Position numbers and translations under genes: made by a program. From the NCBI GenBank assembly GCA_020253445.1, contig JADCBP010000014.1, forward strand, positions 34,947-98,946: a DNA stretch of 64,000 nucleotides. The letters run 5' to 3'. The DNA is from Methylobacterium sp. (GTDB lineage Bacteria > Pseudomonadota > Alphaproteobacteria > Rhizobiales > Beijerinckiaceae). A model generated the notes under the pieces. It had not been told where the DNA came from. It was given only the letters and a program-made list of their open reading frames with translations, and made no database searches. Each line of letters begins with the position of its first letter. Positions within the stretch are counted from its first letter, which is position 1. Of this stretch, positions 37,920 to 46,323 are shown one piece after another.

Positions 37920-37934
37920 TTACCGCGCGGTTAA
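37920..37934 (-). promoter_or_regulatory. CtrA-like box upstream of fliF
   Basis: TTAC-N7-TTAA, one mismatch from consensus. Positioned where class II flagellar promoters of Caulobacter carry CtrA over the -35 region. Confidence 0.6.
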
Positions 37935-37999
37935 CTGCCGTTCTTTTTTCGAACAGCCGTTTCAGATTCTGGATCTCACCGCCCCCGGAGAGAGGCTCC

Positions 38000-38983
38000 A
38001 TGACCCGCATTCCTCCCCTCGCCATCACCATGGGCGATGCCGCCGGCATCGGACCCGAGATCATCGCGCGGCATTTTGCGGCCGAAAAGCCTCGGGATCT
38101 GATTGTGGTTGGCGATTTGGCGCAGATGGAACGCGCAATTCGAATGATCGGCGCCGAAATCCGGGTGGAGTGCGTCGAAGGCCCGATCCCGGCTGCCGCC
38201 GGACGCATGGCTGTGCTGCCGGTGGGGTCGCTCCCGGCCGATCTTCCCTTTGGCAAGGTCGATGCGCGCGCCGGGAAGCTTGCCTATGCGGCGATTCTCG
38301 CGGCCATCCGCCTTGCGAAGTCCGAACAGGTGAGCGGAATCGTCACGGCTCCCATCCACAAGGAAGCCCTTCATGCCGCCGGGGTGCCGTTTCCCGGCCA
38401 TACGGAAATTCTCGCGCATGAAACCGGCACGCGCGATTTCGGCATGATGCTGGCGGATGAGAGGCTGCGCGTCATTCTCGTGTCCATCCATGTCTCGCTC
38501 GCGGAAGCTCTCCGCCGCGTGACGCACGAGACCGAGCTGCGCACCATCCGTCTCGCGGATCAGGCCTGCCGTGCCCTGGGCATCGCCAAGCCGCGCATCG
38601 CCGTGGCCGGCTTGAACCCGCATGCGGGCGAAGGTGGGCTCTTCGGGCGCGAGGAGATCGAGATCATCGCGCCGGCCATCGCGGAAGCGCGCAGCGCAGG
38701 CCTCGACGTGCATGGCCCCTTCCCGCCCGATACGGTCTTCATGCAGGCCCGGCGCGGCGCCTATGACATCGTGGTCGCGCAATATCACGATCAGGGGCTG
38801 ATCGCGGTGAAGCTCAACGGCATCGAAAAGGGCGTGAACGTGACGGTCGGCCTGCCGATCATCCGCACCAGCGTCGACCATGGCACCGCCTTCGACATTG
38901 CGGGCAAGGGCATCGCGGACCCGTCAAGCCTCGGCGAGGCGATCCGCGTCGCGCGGCAGATGGTGGCGGCGAGGGGCGGCTGA
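38000..38983 (+). CDS. pdxA: 4-hydroxythreonine-4-phosphate dehydrogenase PdxA
   Basis: A 327-residue PdxA. Hallmarks are AITMGDAAGIGPEI, TAPIHKEALHAAGVPFPGHTEILA, the metal-binding AGLNPHAGEGGLFGREE and VAQYHDQGLIAVK, and VGLPIIRTSVDHGTAFDIAGKG. It catalyses an oxidative step in pyridoxal phosphate synthesis. Start 38000 follows CCGGAGAGAGG; the longer frame upstream includes the fliF control region and is not coding. Divergent from fliF. Confidence 0.95.
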   Translation: MTRIPPLAITMGDAAGIGPEIIARHFAAEKPRDLIVVGDLAQMERAIRMIGAEIRVECVEGPIPAAAGRMAVLPVGSLPADLPFGKVDARAGKLAYAAILAAIRLAKSEQVSGIVTAPIHKEALHAAGVPFPGHTEILAHETGTRDFGMMLADERLRVILVSIHVSLAEALRRVTHETELRTIRLADQACRALGIAKPRIAVAGLNPHAGEGGLFGREEIEIIAPAIAEARSAGLDVHGPFPPDTVFMQARRGAYDIVVAQYHDQGLIAVKLNGIEKGVNVTVGLPIIRTSVDHGTAFDIAGKGIADPSSLGEAIRVARQMVAARGG

Positions 38984-39052
38984 GAGACGCCCGCAAGATG
39001 CGAGAACGCCCGCCGGCGAGGCGGGGTAGAGGAAACCGGCGGAAAAGATCGC

Positions 39053-39328
39053 TTACTGGCGATAATGCTGGATGCGCGTGGTGCGCAGGCCAGCCAGCCC
39101 ATGGCTGTCGATGGAATGTTGCCAGGAGAGGAATTCCTCCACTGTCAACGTATAGCGGCTGCACGCTTCCTCGAGCGAGAGCAGGCCGCCACGGACCGCC
39201 GCAACGACTTCGGCCTTGCGACGGATGACCCAGCGACGGGTTTCGGGAGGCGGAAGATCGGCGATGGTCAGGGGGCTGCCATCGGGGCCGATCACATACT
39301 TCACACGGGGGCGAAGCGGCTCACTCAT
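39053..39328 (-). CDS. sciP: CtrA inhibitor SciP (DUF1153)
   Basis: A 91-residue SciP, nearly collinear with the Caulobacter protein as I recall it: LRPRVKYVIGPDGSPLTIADLPP, RRWVIRRKAEVVAAVRGGLLSLEEAC, and the HTH YTLTVEEFLSWQHSIDSHGLAGLRTTRIQHYR. SciP binds CtrA and represses CtrA-activated genes in G1 cells. A CtrA-like box (39383-39397) precedes it, consistent with CtrA-SciP feedback. It lies 80 bp downstream of flgD on the same strand. Confidence 0.96.
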   Translation of the reverse strand: MSEPLRPRVKYVIGPDGSPLTIADLPPPETRRWVIRRKAEVVAAVRGGLLSLEEACSRYTLTVEEFLSWQHSIDSHGLAGLRTTRIQHYRQ

Positions 39329-39382
39329 CGGGTACGCTCACAAAACGCTACAATTACTCCCGCCAACATACAGAGCCGCTTG

Positions 39383-39397
39383 TTAAAAAACGGCTAA
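39383..39397 (-). promoter_or_regulatory. CtrA-like box upstream of sciP
   Basis: TTAA-N7-CTAA on the plus strand (TTAG-N7-TTAA on the coding strand), one mismatch from consensus, 55 bp before the sciP start. Confidence 0.6.
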
Positions 39398-39407
39398 ATG
39401 GGGGCAA

Positions 39408-40094
39408 TCAGTTGCGACGGATCGTTTTGACATCCGTCAGGGCCAGATCGAGGCTGCCGACCTTGATCCGCGGGCCGTCACCGGAGACGTCGACGCTGTC
39501 CACGCGGGCGAGCATGAACGGCTTCACTTCCATCACCTTCAAGGCCGTATCCTGGGCCGAAACGGAGATGGTGTATTCGCCCTCCGCAGCCTGGGAGCCG
39601 CCGGGCAGCTTGCCGTCCCAGACGAATTCCTGTTCGCCGGCCGTGAGTGCCTTCGAGCCGACATGGACGGTCTTGCCGTCCTTGTCCTTGATGGTCACGG
39701 AGGCCATGCCGGCGCGCGGGGCATTCATCAGCCACTTCACCTGGCTGTTCTGCATCGGGCTGCCCTTGCGGTCGACCGTGACGTTCGCCCCGACGAAGCC
39801 GAGCGCCGAGGTGGCGTTGTTGACCCTGTTGGCCGTCACCAGCGAGGCCAGCGTCTCGTTGGTGCGCAGCTGCTGCTCGACGCCTGCGAATTGCACGAGC
39901 TGCTGGGTGAACTGGTTCGTATCCAGCGGGTCGAGCGGCGACTGGTTCTTGAGCTGCGTGGTGAGCAGCTGCAGGAACTGGTCGAAATTATTCGCGATCC
40001 CGGTCCGGGAATTGGCGAGCGAACTGGATGCCGTGCTCGTTTTGCTTGCCGTGTTTGACGATGCAAGGCTCGGCAGGTTGGTGATCGAAGTCAT
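39408..40094 (-). CDS. flgD: Flagellar hook assembly scaffold FlgD
   Basis: A 228-residue FlgD. The N-terminal motif NNFDQFLQLLTTQLKNQSPLDPLDTNQFTQQLVQFAGVEQQ is diagnostic; the C-terminal half is the hook-cap FlgD Ig/tudor region (GKTVHVGSKALTAGEQEFVWDGK). It is 18 bp downstream of fliK, forming a hook-length/hook-cap operon under the sigma54 promoter at 41556-41571. Confidence 0.95.
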   Translation of the reverse strand: MTSITNLPSLASSNTASKTSTASSSLANSRTGIANNFDQFLQLLTTQLKNQSPLDPLDTNQFTQQLVQFAGVEQQLRTNETLASLVTANRVNNATSALGFVGANVTVDRKGSPMQNSQVKWLMNAPRAGMASVTIKDKDGKTVHVGSKALTAGEQEFVWDGKLPGGSQAAEGEYTISVSAQDTALKVMEVKPFMLARVDSVDVSGDGPRIKVGSLDLALTDVKTIRRN

Positions 40095-40111
40095 GTTTTT
40101 CTCCTCCTCGT

Positions 40112-41515
40112 TCAGACGACGAGGTCGAGGCTGGAATTGGGGATCATCACGCGACGCATCACAAACTCTGCCGGGCGCTGCGCGCCCGCCGCTTCATTCT
40201 CACCGGCCCGGTCGGACTCGCCCTGCGGGCCATTCTCGCGCTGGCCGTCGCGACCCTGCTGCTCGCCGCGGAGCTGGAAACTCAGGCCATCCGGCGATTG
40301 GCGCAGGCCCGCCTGTTCGAAGGCCTGCTGGAGGGTCGGCGCGTCACGCTTCAGCATGGCCAGCGTCTCGACACGGTCCACGACGAGGCTGGCCTTCACC
40401 TCGCCGTCTTCCTTGAACTCGAGTTTCACGTCCACGCGGCCGAGTTCCGCCGGATCGAGCCGGATCTGGAAGGTCTTGACCCCGCGCACGGCCTGCATGC
40501 CGATCTCGATCGGCAGCATCTGCACCGGTGTCGGCCGAAGCGCGTCCTGTCCCGCATGCGCGGTGGGAATCGCGGCCAGAGCCCGGTCGAGGCTGCCGAC
40601 CAGATCGCCGGAACGATGCATCGCACCCTGGGCGAGGGCGAATTCGTTGATCCAATCGGCGAAATTGACCTTCGAGACCTCCGCGCGCGTTGCGGCCTGA
40701 TCGGCCTGCATCGCGGCATTGGCGGCCGTTTCACCCGTCCGGGCCTGCATCAGCGCGATGAGATCAGCCGAGCCCTTGGAGCCCGTGGGGATTTCGGCGT
40801 CACCAGCCGGAATCTCGCCCGTTACGAGCGTCGTCAGAGCTGCGGCAGCCGGGTTCCCGGCCAAGAAGGCGCCAGCGTGCGCCGCTCCCGAAGCGATGGC
40901 CGAGTTTTCGCCGTTCATGACGGCCGCACCGGGAACCGGAACGGCGAGGGCCGGCTCCGGCGCCTCTCCGATGGTCGGCAGGGCGAGAGCTGGATCGGCC
41001 GTCGCTTCCACCGTTTCCGACGCCACTTCGGCACCGGCCGATTGCTCTGCGGTTTCGGCCTTGCCTTCCTCGGCCGCAGCCTCCGGGCAGGCCTTGTCAT
41101 CGCAGGCTTCCGGCTTGGCGGGCTTCCGGTTCCCGTCATCCGCCCGGAATTCGTCAGCGGTCGAGACATCGCCCGAGCCATCCTCCTTGCCGCCCTCTGT
41201 GCGGCGCTGGGCCTTCTGTGGCACGCGGGCGGCATCCTCGGCCGACCGAGCGGGCTTCTCGCGAGACTGCTGAACCCCCTCGCGAGCCTCGCGCCGCGCC
41301 GTCGCGCGTGCCTCCTCCTCGGCCGTCGGGGTGCGCGGCACGGGCGCTTCATCCTTCATCTGGGCGGGTCGCTGGCCGTTCTGCGCGGCTTGAGACACGA
41401 GCGAGCCGAAGGGCACGCCCGGAAACTGTTCCGAGCGCGGCTTGGTATCCCGCTGTCCTTGAGGAACAAGCTCGGCACCGGACAGGAACGAGGAGGGCGA
41501 AGTGATCTCGGTCAT
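40112..41515 (-). CDS. fliK: Flagellar hook-length control protein FliK
   Basis: A 467-residue, Ala/Glu-rich low-complexity N-terminus (about 1-330) followed by the conserved C-terminal hook domain: MLPIEIGMQAVRGVKTFQIRLDP-ELGRVDVKLEF and LVVDRVETLAMLKRDAPTLQQAFEQAGL. FliK sets hook length and switches export specificity. Start 41515 has AGGA upstream; a longer frame to 41584 runs through the sigma54 promoter. Confidence 0.9.
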   Translation of the reverse strand: MTEITSPSSFLSGAELVPQGQRDTKPRSEQFPGVPFGSLVSQAAQNGQRPAQMKDEAPVPRTPTAEEEARATARREAREGVQQSREKPARSAEDAARVPQKAQRRTEGGKEDGSGDVSTADEFRADDGNRKPAKPEACDDKACPEAAAEEGKAETAEQSAGAEVASETVEATADPALALPTIGEAPEPALAVPVPGAAVMNGENSAIASGAAHAGAFLAGNPAAAALTTLVTGEIPAGDAEIPTGSKGSADLIALMQARTGETAANAAMQADQAATRAEVSKVNFADWINEFALAQGAMHRSGDLVGSLDRALAAIPTAHAGQDALRPTPVQMLPIEIGMQAVRGVKTFQIRLDPAELGRVDVKLEFKEDGEVKASLVVDRVETLAMLKRDAPTLQQAFEQAGLRQSPDGLSFQLRGEQQGRDGQRENGPQGESDRAGENEAAGAQRPAEFVMRRVMIPNSSLDLVV

Positions 41516-41555
41516 GGCATCCTGCAACACGGGAAATGAACTCTGCGGCCAGCCA

Positions 41556-41571
41556 TGCAAGGCCAAGGCCA
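41556..41571 (-). promoter_or_regulatory. Sigma54 promoter of fliK-flgD
   Basis: On the minus strand TGGCCTTGGCCTTGCA matches TGGC-N7-TTGCA with GG-N10-GC spacing. Predicted start is about 12 bp downstream, leaving a leader of about 30 nt to the fliK ATG. The palindrome at 41653-41670 lies about 90 bp upstream, normal for an enhancer. Confidence 0.65.
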
Positions 41572-41652
41572 CCAGAGACAGCATTTCAAGCCATTGTTTT
41601 TACTGTATCTTTTTCACCCTGAGCGGAGAAGCTGCTTCCTGTATCACCGCAA

Positions 41653-41670
41653 CCGGGCAAATTCTGCCGG
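41653..41670 (-). promoter_or_regulatory. GGCAA-N3-CTGCC palindrome, candidate FlbD enhancer of fliK
   Basis: CCGGGCAAATTCTGCCGG is a near-perfect inverted repeat sharing the GGCAA-N3-YTGCC core with the fliF and flhA sites. It sits upstream of the sigma54 promoter of fliK and about 85 bp before divergent mnmA. Confidence 0.5.
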
Positions 41671-41755
41671 TTCTTGGCCGCAAGACTGGAACATTCGTCC
41701 CAAAAGGCTTATGCAACGGATCGTTCCCGGACCCTTGAATTCCGGCGAGATGCCA

Positions 41756-42931
41756 ATGACTCTGAACGGACTGGACATTGCCAAGCCTGCACAGAAGACA
41801 CGCGTGGTTGTCGCGATGTCCGGCGGCATTGATTCGTCGGTCGTTGCGGCTCTGTTGGCGCGCGCCGGCTACGAGGTGATCGGCATCACCCTTCAGCTCT
41901 ATGATCATGGCGCCGCGACGCATCGCGCCGGCTCCTGCTGCGCGGGGCGCGACATCCAGGATGCGCGCAATGTCGCCCAGCAGCTCGGCATCCCGCATTA
42001 CGTGCTCGATTACGAAAGCCGCTTCCGCGAGGACGTGATCGAGAGTTTCGCCGACAGCTATGCACGCGGCGAAACGCCCATTCCTTGCGTCGAGTGCAAT
42101 CGCACCGTGAAGTTCCGCGATCTTCTGGCCTTTGCCGGGGAACTCGATGCCGATTGCCTCGCGACGGGGCATTATGTGGAGAGCCGCGCGCTGGAGGGCG
42201 GCGGGCGCGGGCTGTTTCGGCCGATCGATCTCGATCGCGACCAGAGCTACTTCCTGTTCGCGACCACGAAGCCGCAGCTTGCCCGGCTCCGCTTTCCCCT
42301 CGCCGGAATGACCAAATCCGAGACGCGCGCCATTGCCCGCGAAATCGGCCTTTCCAATGCGGACAAGGCTGATAGCCAGGATATCTGCTTCGTGCCTTCC
42401 GGAAACTACGCGGAACTTGTGCGCAAGCTGAAGCCGGAGGCGGACCGGCCTGGCGCGATCCGCCATCTCGATGGCCGTGTGCTGGGCCAGCATGAGGGCA
42501 CCTTCCGCTTCACCATCGGCCAGAGGCGCGGCCTCGGTATCGCCGCGCGCGAGCCACTCTATGTCATCCGGGTCGATGCCGACCGTTCCGAAGTGATCGT
42601 TGGACCGCGTGAGGCGCTCGCCCTGCGCGAGATCCCGCTGCGTGATGTGAACTGGCTCGGCGATACGCCGATCCCATCCGAGGGCCTCGCCATCCATGCC
42701 CGCGTGCGTTCCACGCGAGCCCCGAAACCCGCCATGCTGCGGCAGGACGAGCGTGGCATCGTCGTCGAGATTTTCGATGGCGAGGAGGGCGTCGCGCCCG
42801 GACAGGCATGCGTTTTCTATGGCGGCGATGGCGCCGGCGCGCGCGTGCTCGGCGGCGGCACCATCATGCGGCAGCCCGAGGGGCGAATCCCCTTGGCGCC
42901 TGCCGGCGAAGCCGTTTCAGCCCTTTCCTAA
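41756..42931 (+). CDS. mnmA: tRNA-specific 2-thiouridylase MnmA
   Basis: A 391-residue MnmA. PP-loop [14 protein letters not shown], catalytic Cys in [24 protein letters not shown] with the second catalytic Cys, and IGQRRGLGI. It thiolates U34 of Lys/Glu/Gln tRNAs. GGCGAG is 7 bases upstream of 41756; ATG 41750 is an alternative. Confidence 0.94.
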   Translation: MTLNGLDIAKPAQKTRVVVAMSGGIDSSVVAALLARAGYEVIGITLQLYDHGAATHRAGSCCAGRDIQDARNVAQQLGIPHYVLDYESRFREDVIESFADSYARGETPIPCVECNRTVKFRDLLAFAGELDADCLATGHYVESRALEGGGRGLFRPIDLDRDQSYFLFATTKPQLARLRFPLAGMTKSETRAIAREIGLSNADKADSQDICFVPSGNYAELVRKLKPEADRPGAIRHLDGRVLGQHEGTFRFTIGQRRGLGIAAREPLYVIRVDADRSEVIVGPREALALREIPLRDVNWLGDTPIPSEGLAIHARVRSTRAPKPAMLRQDERGIVVEIFDGEEGVAPGQACVFYGGDGAGARVLGGGTIMRQPEGRIPLAPAGEAVSALS

Positions 42932-42952
42932 ATCGCTTTTCTGGAGCTCCGC

Positions 42953-43630
42953 ATGCAAGATTCCAGCACCGTGAAGGATGTGTCGCTCTCGACCATCACC
43001 AAAGCCTACGAGAAATGGGCACCCTTCTACGATCGCGTCTATCACAAGATGCTCCGGCCTTCGCAGCTCAAAGCCGTCAGCGCTGCGATGGAAAACGGCC
43101 CGCGCGTGCTGGAAGTTGGCGTGGGTTCCGGCCTGGCGCTCGGCTATTATCCGCCCGAGGCGCAGGTAACCGGGATCGACCTCTCGAAGCCCATGCTGCA
43201 CAAGGCCGAGGAAAAGATCGCAGCGCAGGGCCTGAAGAACGTCACCGGGCTCGCGGTGATGGATGCCTGCCGTCTCGGTTTCCGGGATGGCACCTTCGAT
43301 GCGGTGGCCGGCATGTTCATGATCACGCTGGTGCCCGACGCGGAAGCCGCGCTCGATGAATTCATGCGCGTGCTGCGGCCGGGGGGCGAGATTGTTCTGG
43401 TCAATCACATCGGCGCGGAAAAGGGCCCGATGGCGGCCTTCGAGACCGTGGTTGCGCCGATCGCCAAGAAACTCGGCTGGCGCGCGAATTTCCCGCTCCA
43501 GCGCCTGCGCGACTGGGCGGCGAGCCGCGGATTCGAGGTTCATGACGTCGACCCACATGGGCCGATCCACTATTTCACGCTCATCCGGTTGAAGGATCGG
43601 CGGGCGGATCGCGCGCCGCTGGCGGCGTGA
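42953..43630 (+). CDS. pmtA: Class I SAM methyltransferase, phosphatidylethanolamine N-methyltransferase (PmtA) type
   Basis: A 225-residue SAM methyltransferase: motif I VLEVGVGSGLALGYYP, IDLSKPMLHKAEEK, and RVLRPGGEIVLVNHIG. The N-terminal AYEKWAPFYDRVYHKML and overall length match Rhodobacter-type PmtA, which methylates phosphatidylethanolamine towards phosphatidylcholine. A ubiquinone/menaquinone-type methyltransferase is the alternative. 21 bp after mnmA. Confidence 0.8.
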   Translation: MQDSSTVKDVSLSTITKAYEKWAPFYDRVYHKMLRPSQLKAVSAAMENGPRVLEVGVGSGLALGYYPPEAQVTGIDLSKPMLHKAEEKIAAQGLKNVTGLAVMDACRLGFRDGTFDAVAGMFMITLVPDAEAALDEFMRVLRPGGEIVLVNHIGAEKGPMAAFETVVAPIAKKLGWRANFPLQRLRDWAASRGFEVHDVDPHGPIHYFTLIRLKDRRADRAPLAA

Positions 43631-43703
43631 GGCGGTTTTCGGGCCTGAAGGATTGGCCGGACTTGACATGGCAAGGCCGGCGCTTCTAAGGGTCCCGAAG
43701 GAT

Positions 43704-43780
43704 GGCAGTGTAGCTCAGCTGGTTAGAGCGCGGCACTCATAATGCTGAGGTCGGTGGTTCAAGTCCACTCACTGCTACCA
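43704..43780 (+). tRNA. tRNA with CAT anticodon (tRNA-Met, or Ile2)
   Basis: A 77-nt cloverleaf folds by hand: acceptor GGCAGTG/CACTGCT, D stem GCTC/GAGC, anticodon stem CGGCA/TGCTG with loop CTCATAA (anticodon CAT at 43738-43740), T arm with TTCAAGT, discriminator A and encoded CCA. The lack of an initiator-type end mismatch argues against fMet; elongator Met and lysidine-modified Ile cannot be separated by eye. Confidence 0.93.
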
Positions 43781-43818
43781 ACCCCCGCCCCCGGAGCGAG
43801 CCGTGCGCGCTTCCCTCG

Positions 43819-44484
43819 TCAGTTCACGAAGCCAGGGCAGGTTCCGGCGGGAGCAGGGTTGAATTGCACCTTGTTGGCCTGGCGAGAGCGCATGAAGAGC
43901 CGATCGCCGAGCGGCATCTCGCCGCCCGAGGCCGCTCCCTTGAACAACTCATCCACGACCTGCGTCGCGACAGATGCCTGATAGCGCATGTTCACTTCGG
44001 CTTGGACGATCGAGGTGCGCGCCGTCCTGAGGCCGACCGGCACGAGATTCGAGGTCGAGCACCGCGCGAGCGCGGTGAAATCACCCCGCAGGGCCGAGTT
44101 GGTCGGGACCACCGACCAGTCCACGAACACCTTGCCCGAACCATCAATGTCGAAGGAGGTTACGCGCATGCCGATCCGCTCGGCCGGTTGCGGCCACAGC
44201 ACCGCCTCCGTGGCCTGGAAGATCGAATCCATGTCAGCCTGGCTCACGGCCTGCATCTGAGTCGTCATGTCCGCGAGGGTTCGGGTGAGCAGGGTCACCT
44301 TCTTGTCGGCGGTCAGCGCATCGGTGGCGACCACCATGCCGACCCAGACCATCAGCATGGCCGGAACCATCAGCGCGAATTCGGTCGCCGCGACGCCGGA
44401 GCGGCTTTTCCCAAAGCGGCCAAGCAGGCACCCAGTGGCACGAGAGAATCGGCGGAGAGGGCCGGAAAAGGATCGAATCATCAT
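43819..44484 (-). CDS. TadE/TadG-like pilus assembly protein
   Basis: About 221 residues. TadE-type N-terminus: basic stretch, SRSGVAATEFALMVPAMLMVWVGMVVATDA (prepilin-like helix with the conserved E), then a non-cytoplasmic domain with Cys. Pseudopilins of this type are processed by the Tad prepilin peptidase. Start 44484 follows GAGGGG. Coupled to the second TadE-like gene 10 bp upstream. Confidence 0.85.
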   Translation of the reverse strand: MMIRSFSGPLRRFSRATGCLLGRFGKSRSGVAATEFALMVPAMLMVWVGMVVATDALTADKKVTLLTRTLADMTTQMQAVSQADMDSIFQATEAVLWPQPAERIGMRVTSFDIDGSGKVFVDWSVVPTNSALRGDFTALARCSTSNLVPVGLRTARTSIVQAEVNMRYQASVATQVVDELFKGAASGGEMPLGDRLFMRSRQANKVQFNPAPAGTCPGFVN

Positions 44485-44494
44485 CTTGGACCCC

Positions 44495-45085
44495 TCAACA
44501 CGCCCCAAAGGGCTCGTTCTTGAAGGCGGCAGAGCCCCCAAGCAGAACCCTGCCATTATTGAGGCTCGCCACATCGTTGCGGATCATGGCCGTCAGCCCC
44601 TGCGCTTCATAATAGGCGCGAATGACCACGATCTGGCAGGGCTGTCCGGGGTTGAATTGCAGGCCACCGGGGTCAAAGGCCCCGTTCTTGACCGGGTTCG
44701 GCATGGCCGCAACGCCGAAGGTGTTGAACGCGCGGACATCAAACTGCACCTGTTCGCAGGGGATGATCCAGCCAACCTGGTTGCAGAAGCCCGCCCGGAA
44801 GGTCGCCAGCTGCGCCGCGCCATTGCCGGCGCCGGCCACCTGGCCCGTCATCGTGAGGCGCTTGGCCTCCTCGACGCCCGCCTCGATGGCCGTCGTGCGC
44901 AGAAACAGCGTTCCCGTTTCGAGAATGGCGAGCAGGAAACCGAAGAAAAGAGGTGCGATCATCGCAAATTCGACGGCCGTTGCACCGGTGCGATTGCGCA
45001 CGAACTGGCGGAAGCTCCGCCGGCCCCTTCTCGCGCGCCTGGTTACGGATCTTTCCGCCATGCCTTCGCTCAAGCCTTCGCTCAT
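44495..45085 (-). CDS. TadE family pilus assembly protein
   Basis: About 196 residues with the TadE motif RNRTGATAVEFAMIAPLFFGFLLAILETG and a periplasmic C-terminal part containing several Cys (FCNQVGWIIPCEQ, PGQPCQIV). The start is among ATGs at 45085 and 45061, which lie in a 12-bp repeat; 45085 has GGAG at proper distance. Pairs with the adjacent TadE-like gene for the Flp/Tad pilus; the rest of the tad locus is not in the window. Confidence 0.87.
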   Translation of the reverse strand: MSEGLSEGMAERSVTRRARRGRRSFRQFVRNRTGATAVEFAMIAPLFFGFLLAILETGTLFLRTTAIEAGVEEAKRLTMTGQVAGAGNGAAQLATFRAGFCNQVGWIIPCEQVQFDVRAFNTFGVAAMPNPVKNGAFDPGGLQFNPGQPCQIVVIRAYYEAQGLTAMIRNDVASLNNGRVLLGGSAAFKNEPFGAC

Positions 45086-45094
45086 GCCTTCGCT
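45062..45094. repeat. 12-bp tandem repeat spanning the TadE start codons
   Basis: Three copies of GCCTTCGCT at 12-bp spacing (45062, 45074, 45086) encode the repeated MSEGLSEGM N-terminus and place two ATGs and one TTG in register. Confidence 0.7.
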
Positions 45095-45325
45095 CCGTTC
45101 CTTCCAAGGTGTCACGGGAAGCACGTCGCCAGCTTCAACCGCCTTGGTGAACAGGCATACCAAGAACAACTTGCCTTTCAGTTTCGGGGGGCCGTGAAAA
45201 GGCCGCGTGAATGATTTACCGATCATTCACGCTTTTCTTGCCGGCCGCGATCACGCCGGCCGCGATCATGGGCCTGTCGCACGCACGAAACGCGCTATCG
45301 TTTCATCAGGGGCAGGGGAGTAACA

Positions 45326-45808
45326 TCACCGCCTGGTGCCCGCAGCGCTGCTCTGGTTCGCGAGAGCATCCCGGCGAAGGGTCTGGTCTGCGGCGCGACC
45401 GAAATGCTTTTCCTCGTCTCCGAGCGCGACAGTCGGCTGGCATTTCGGCGAGCAATGGTAATGCGCGGAATCAAGGCCGCGCATCACCAGCAGGCCATGG
45501 TCCGGCGGAGCGGAAACCGACACGAAGGATTCCGAGATGATCGTGCCGTTCGTATCGAGCGCGATGAAATTCGTGCGGCCGGGCATGCGGCCGGTGATGA
45601 TGAGCACGCCGTTGCGTTGAACCGTGACATCCGCGATGGCTGGATTGCCGACAATGATCGTTTCCGTGCCGGTCGGCAGTTTCAGGAGCTTCGCCTGATC
45701 GAGGAAGACGCCGATCTGGTCGGGGCCGGTCTCGTTGGCAGAGGCCGGCGCGCCGAGGGCCATCGCCGCCAGCATCACGCCAAAGGCAGGAAGACGGAGC
45801 CGGGACAT
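45326..45808 (-). CDS. Pilus assembly protein N-terminal domain (CpaC-N-like), exported
   Basis: About 160 residues. Signal peptide (RLPAFGVMLAAMALGAPASAN), then the secretin-associated N domain: DQAKLLKLPTGTETIIVGNPAIADVTVQRNGVLIITGRMPGRTNFIALDTNGTIISE. This is the N-terminal part of CpaC/RcpA without the secretin pore. Start 45808 follows GAGAGG. Standalone versions occur next to flp genes; the role is probably as a periplasmic accessory of the Tad pilus. Confidence 0.82.
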   Translation of the reverse strand: MSRLRLPAFGVMLAAMALGAPASANETGPDQIGVFLDQAKLLKLPTGTETIIVGNPAIADVTVQRNGVLIITGRMPGRTNFIALDTNGTIISESFVSVSAPPDHGLLVMRGLDSAHYHCSPKCQPTVALGDEEKHFGRAADQTLRRDALANQSSAAGTRR

Positions 45809-46323
45809 CGCACACCTCTCGCAATGGGCAGGCCCATACAGGGGACCGCCGAGACCAAGCAATGGCAAATCAGGGTGAATTTTCGGTAAAGCGCCCGCTT
45901 TTTCAGCGCGGCAGGGAAGCATCGCCGGGTGGCGATCGGGCGTTTCGTTCGCCTGTCAGACAGATCGACCCTTGAACAAGCGACCTTCACTGCGAAACAA
46001 CGTGAGATTTTCTAAATAAAATACTCATGTTAACGGTCTTTTAGCGGTTATTATCCGGCTCAATCACACCATAATTATAGTATCAATCATCAAAATTTGA
46101 AACAACAAACGAAATATTGCTTTTTGTAATTGCAGAGAAGTGATAATCGGTTTTTGATTGTTTTAACCAAGCTGCCTTCCTTCCCTGAATTATTTCCCGA
46201 TTGTTGGTCGTGTTAACGGTCGTGCAACATCCCGGGGCTAAGTTCGCTTTGTTTCCGGCATAAGACTTTTCCCGAGAGGACAGGTCGCCGAAGACCTTTG
46301 GAGCAGATCAAAAGGAGCACACC
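45809..46323. promoter_or_regulatory. AT-rich divergent control region of the flp pilin
   Basis: 515 bp, with 46000-46200 strikingly AT-rich. It holds TTAA-N7-TTAG (46030-46044) and a direct repeat of GTTAACGGTC (46029 and 46212). AAAGGAG lies before the flp ATG. No gene is seen within it. Confidence 0.6.
46030..46044 (+). promoter_or_regulatory. CtrA-like box upstream of flp
   Basis: TTAA-N7-TTAG, one mismatch from consensus, about 280 bp before the pilin start and 222 bp before the divergent CpaC-N-like gene. CtrA controls pilA in Caulobacter. Confidence 0.45.

Noticed and set aside
43704..43780. Initiator tRNA-fMet
   Set aside because: The acceptor end can pair at 1:72 (G-U) and the anticodon stem lacks three consecutive G-C pairs.
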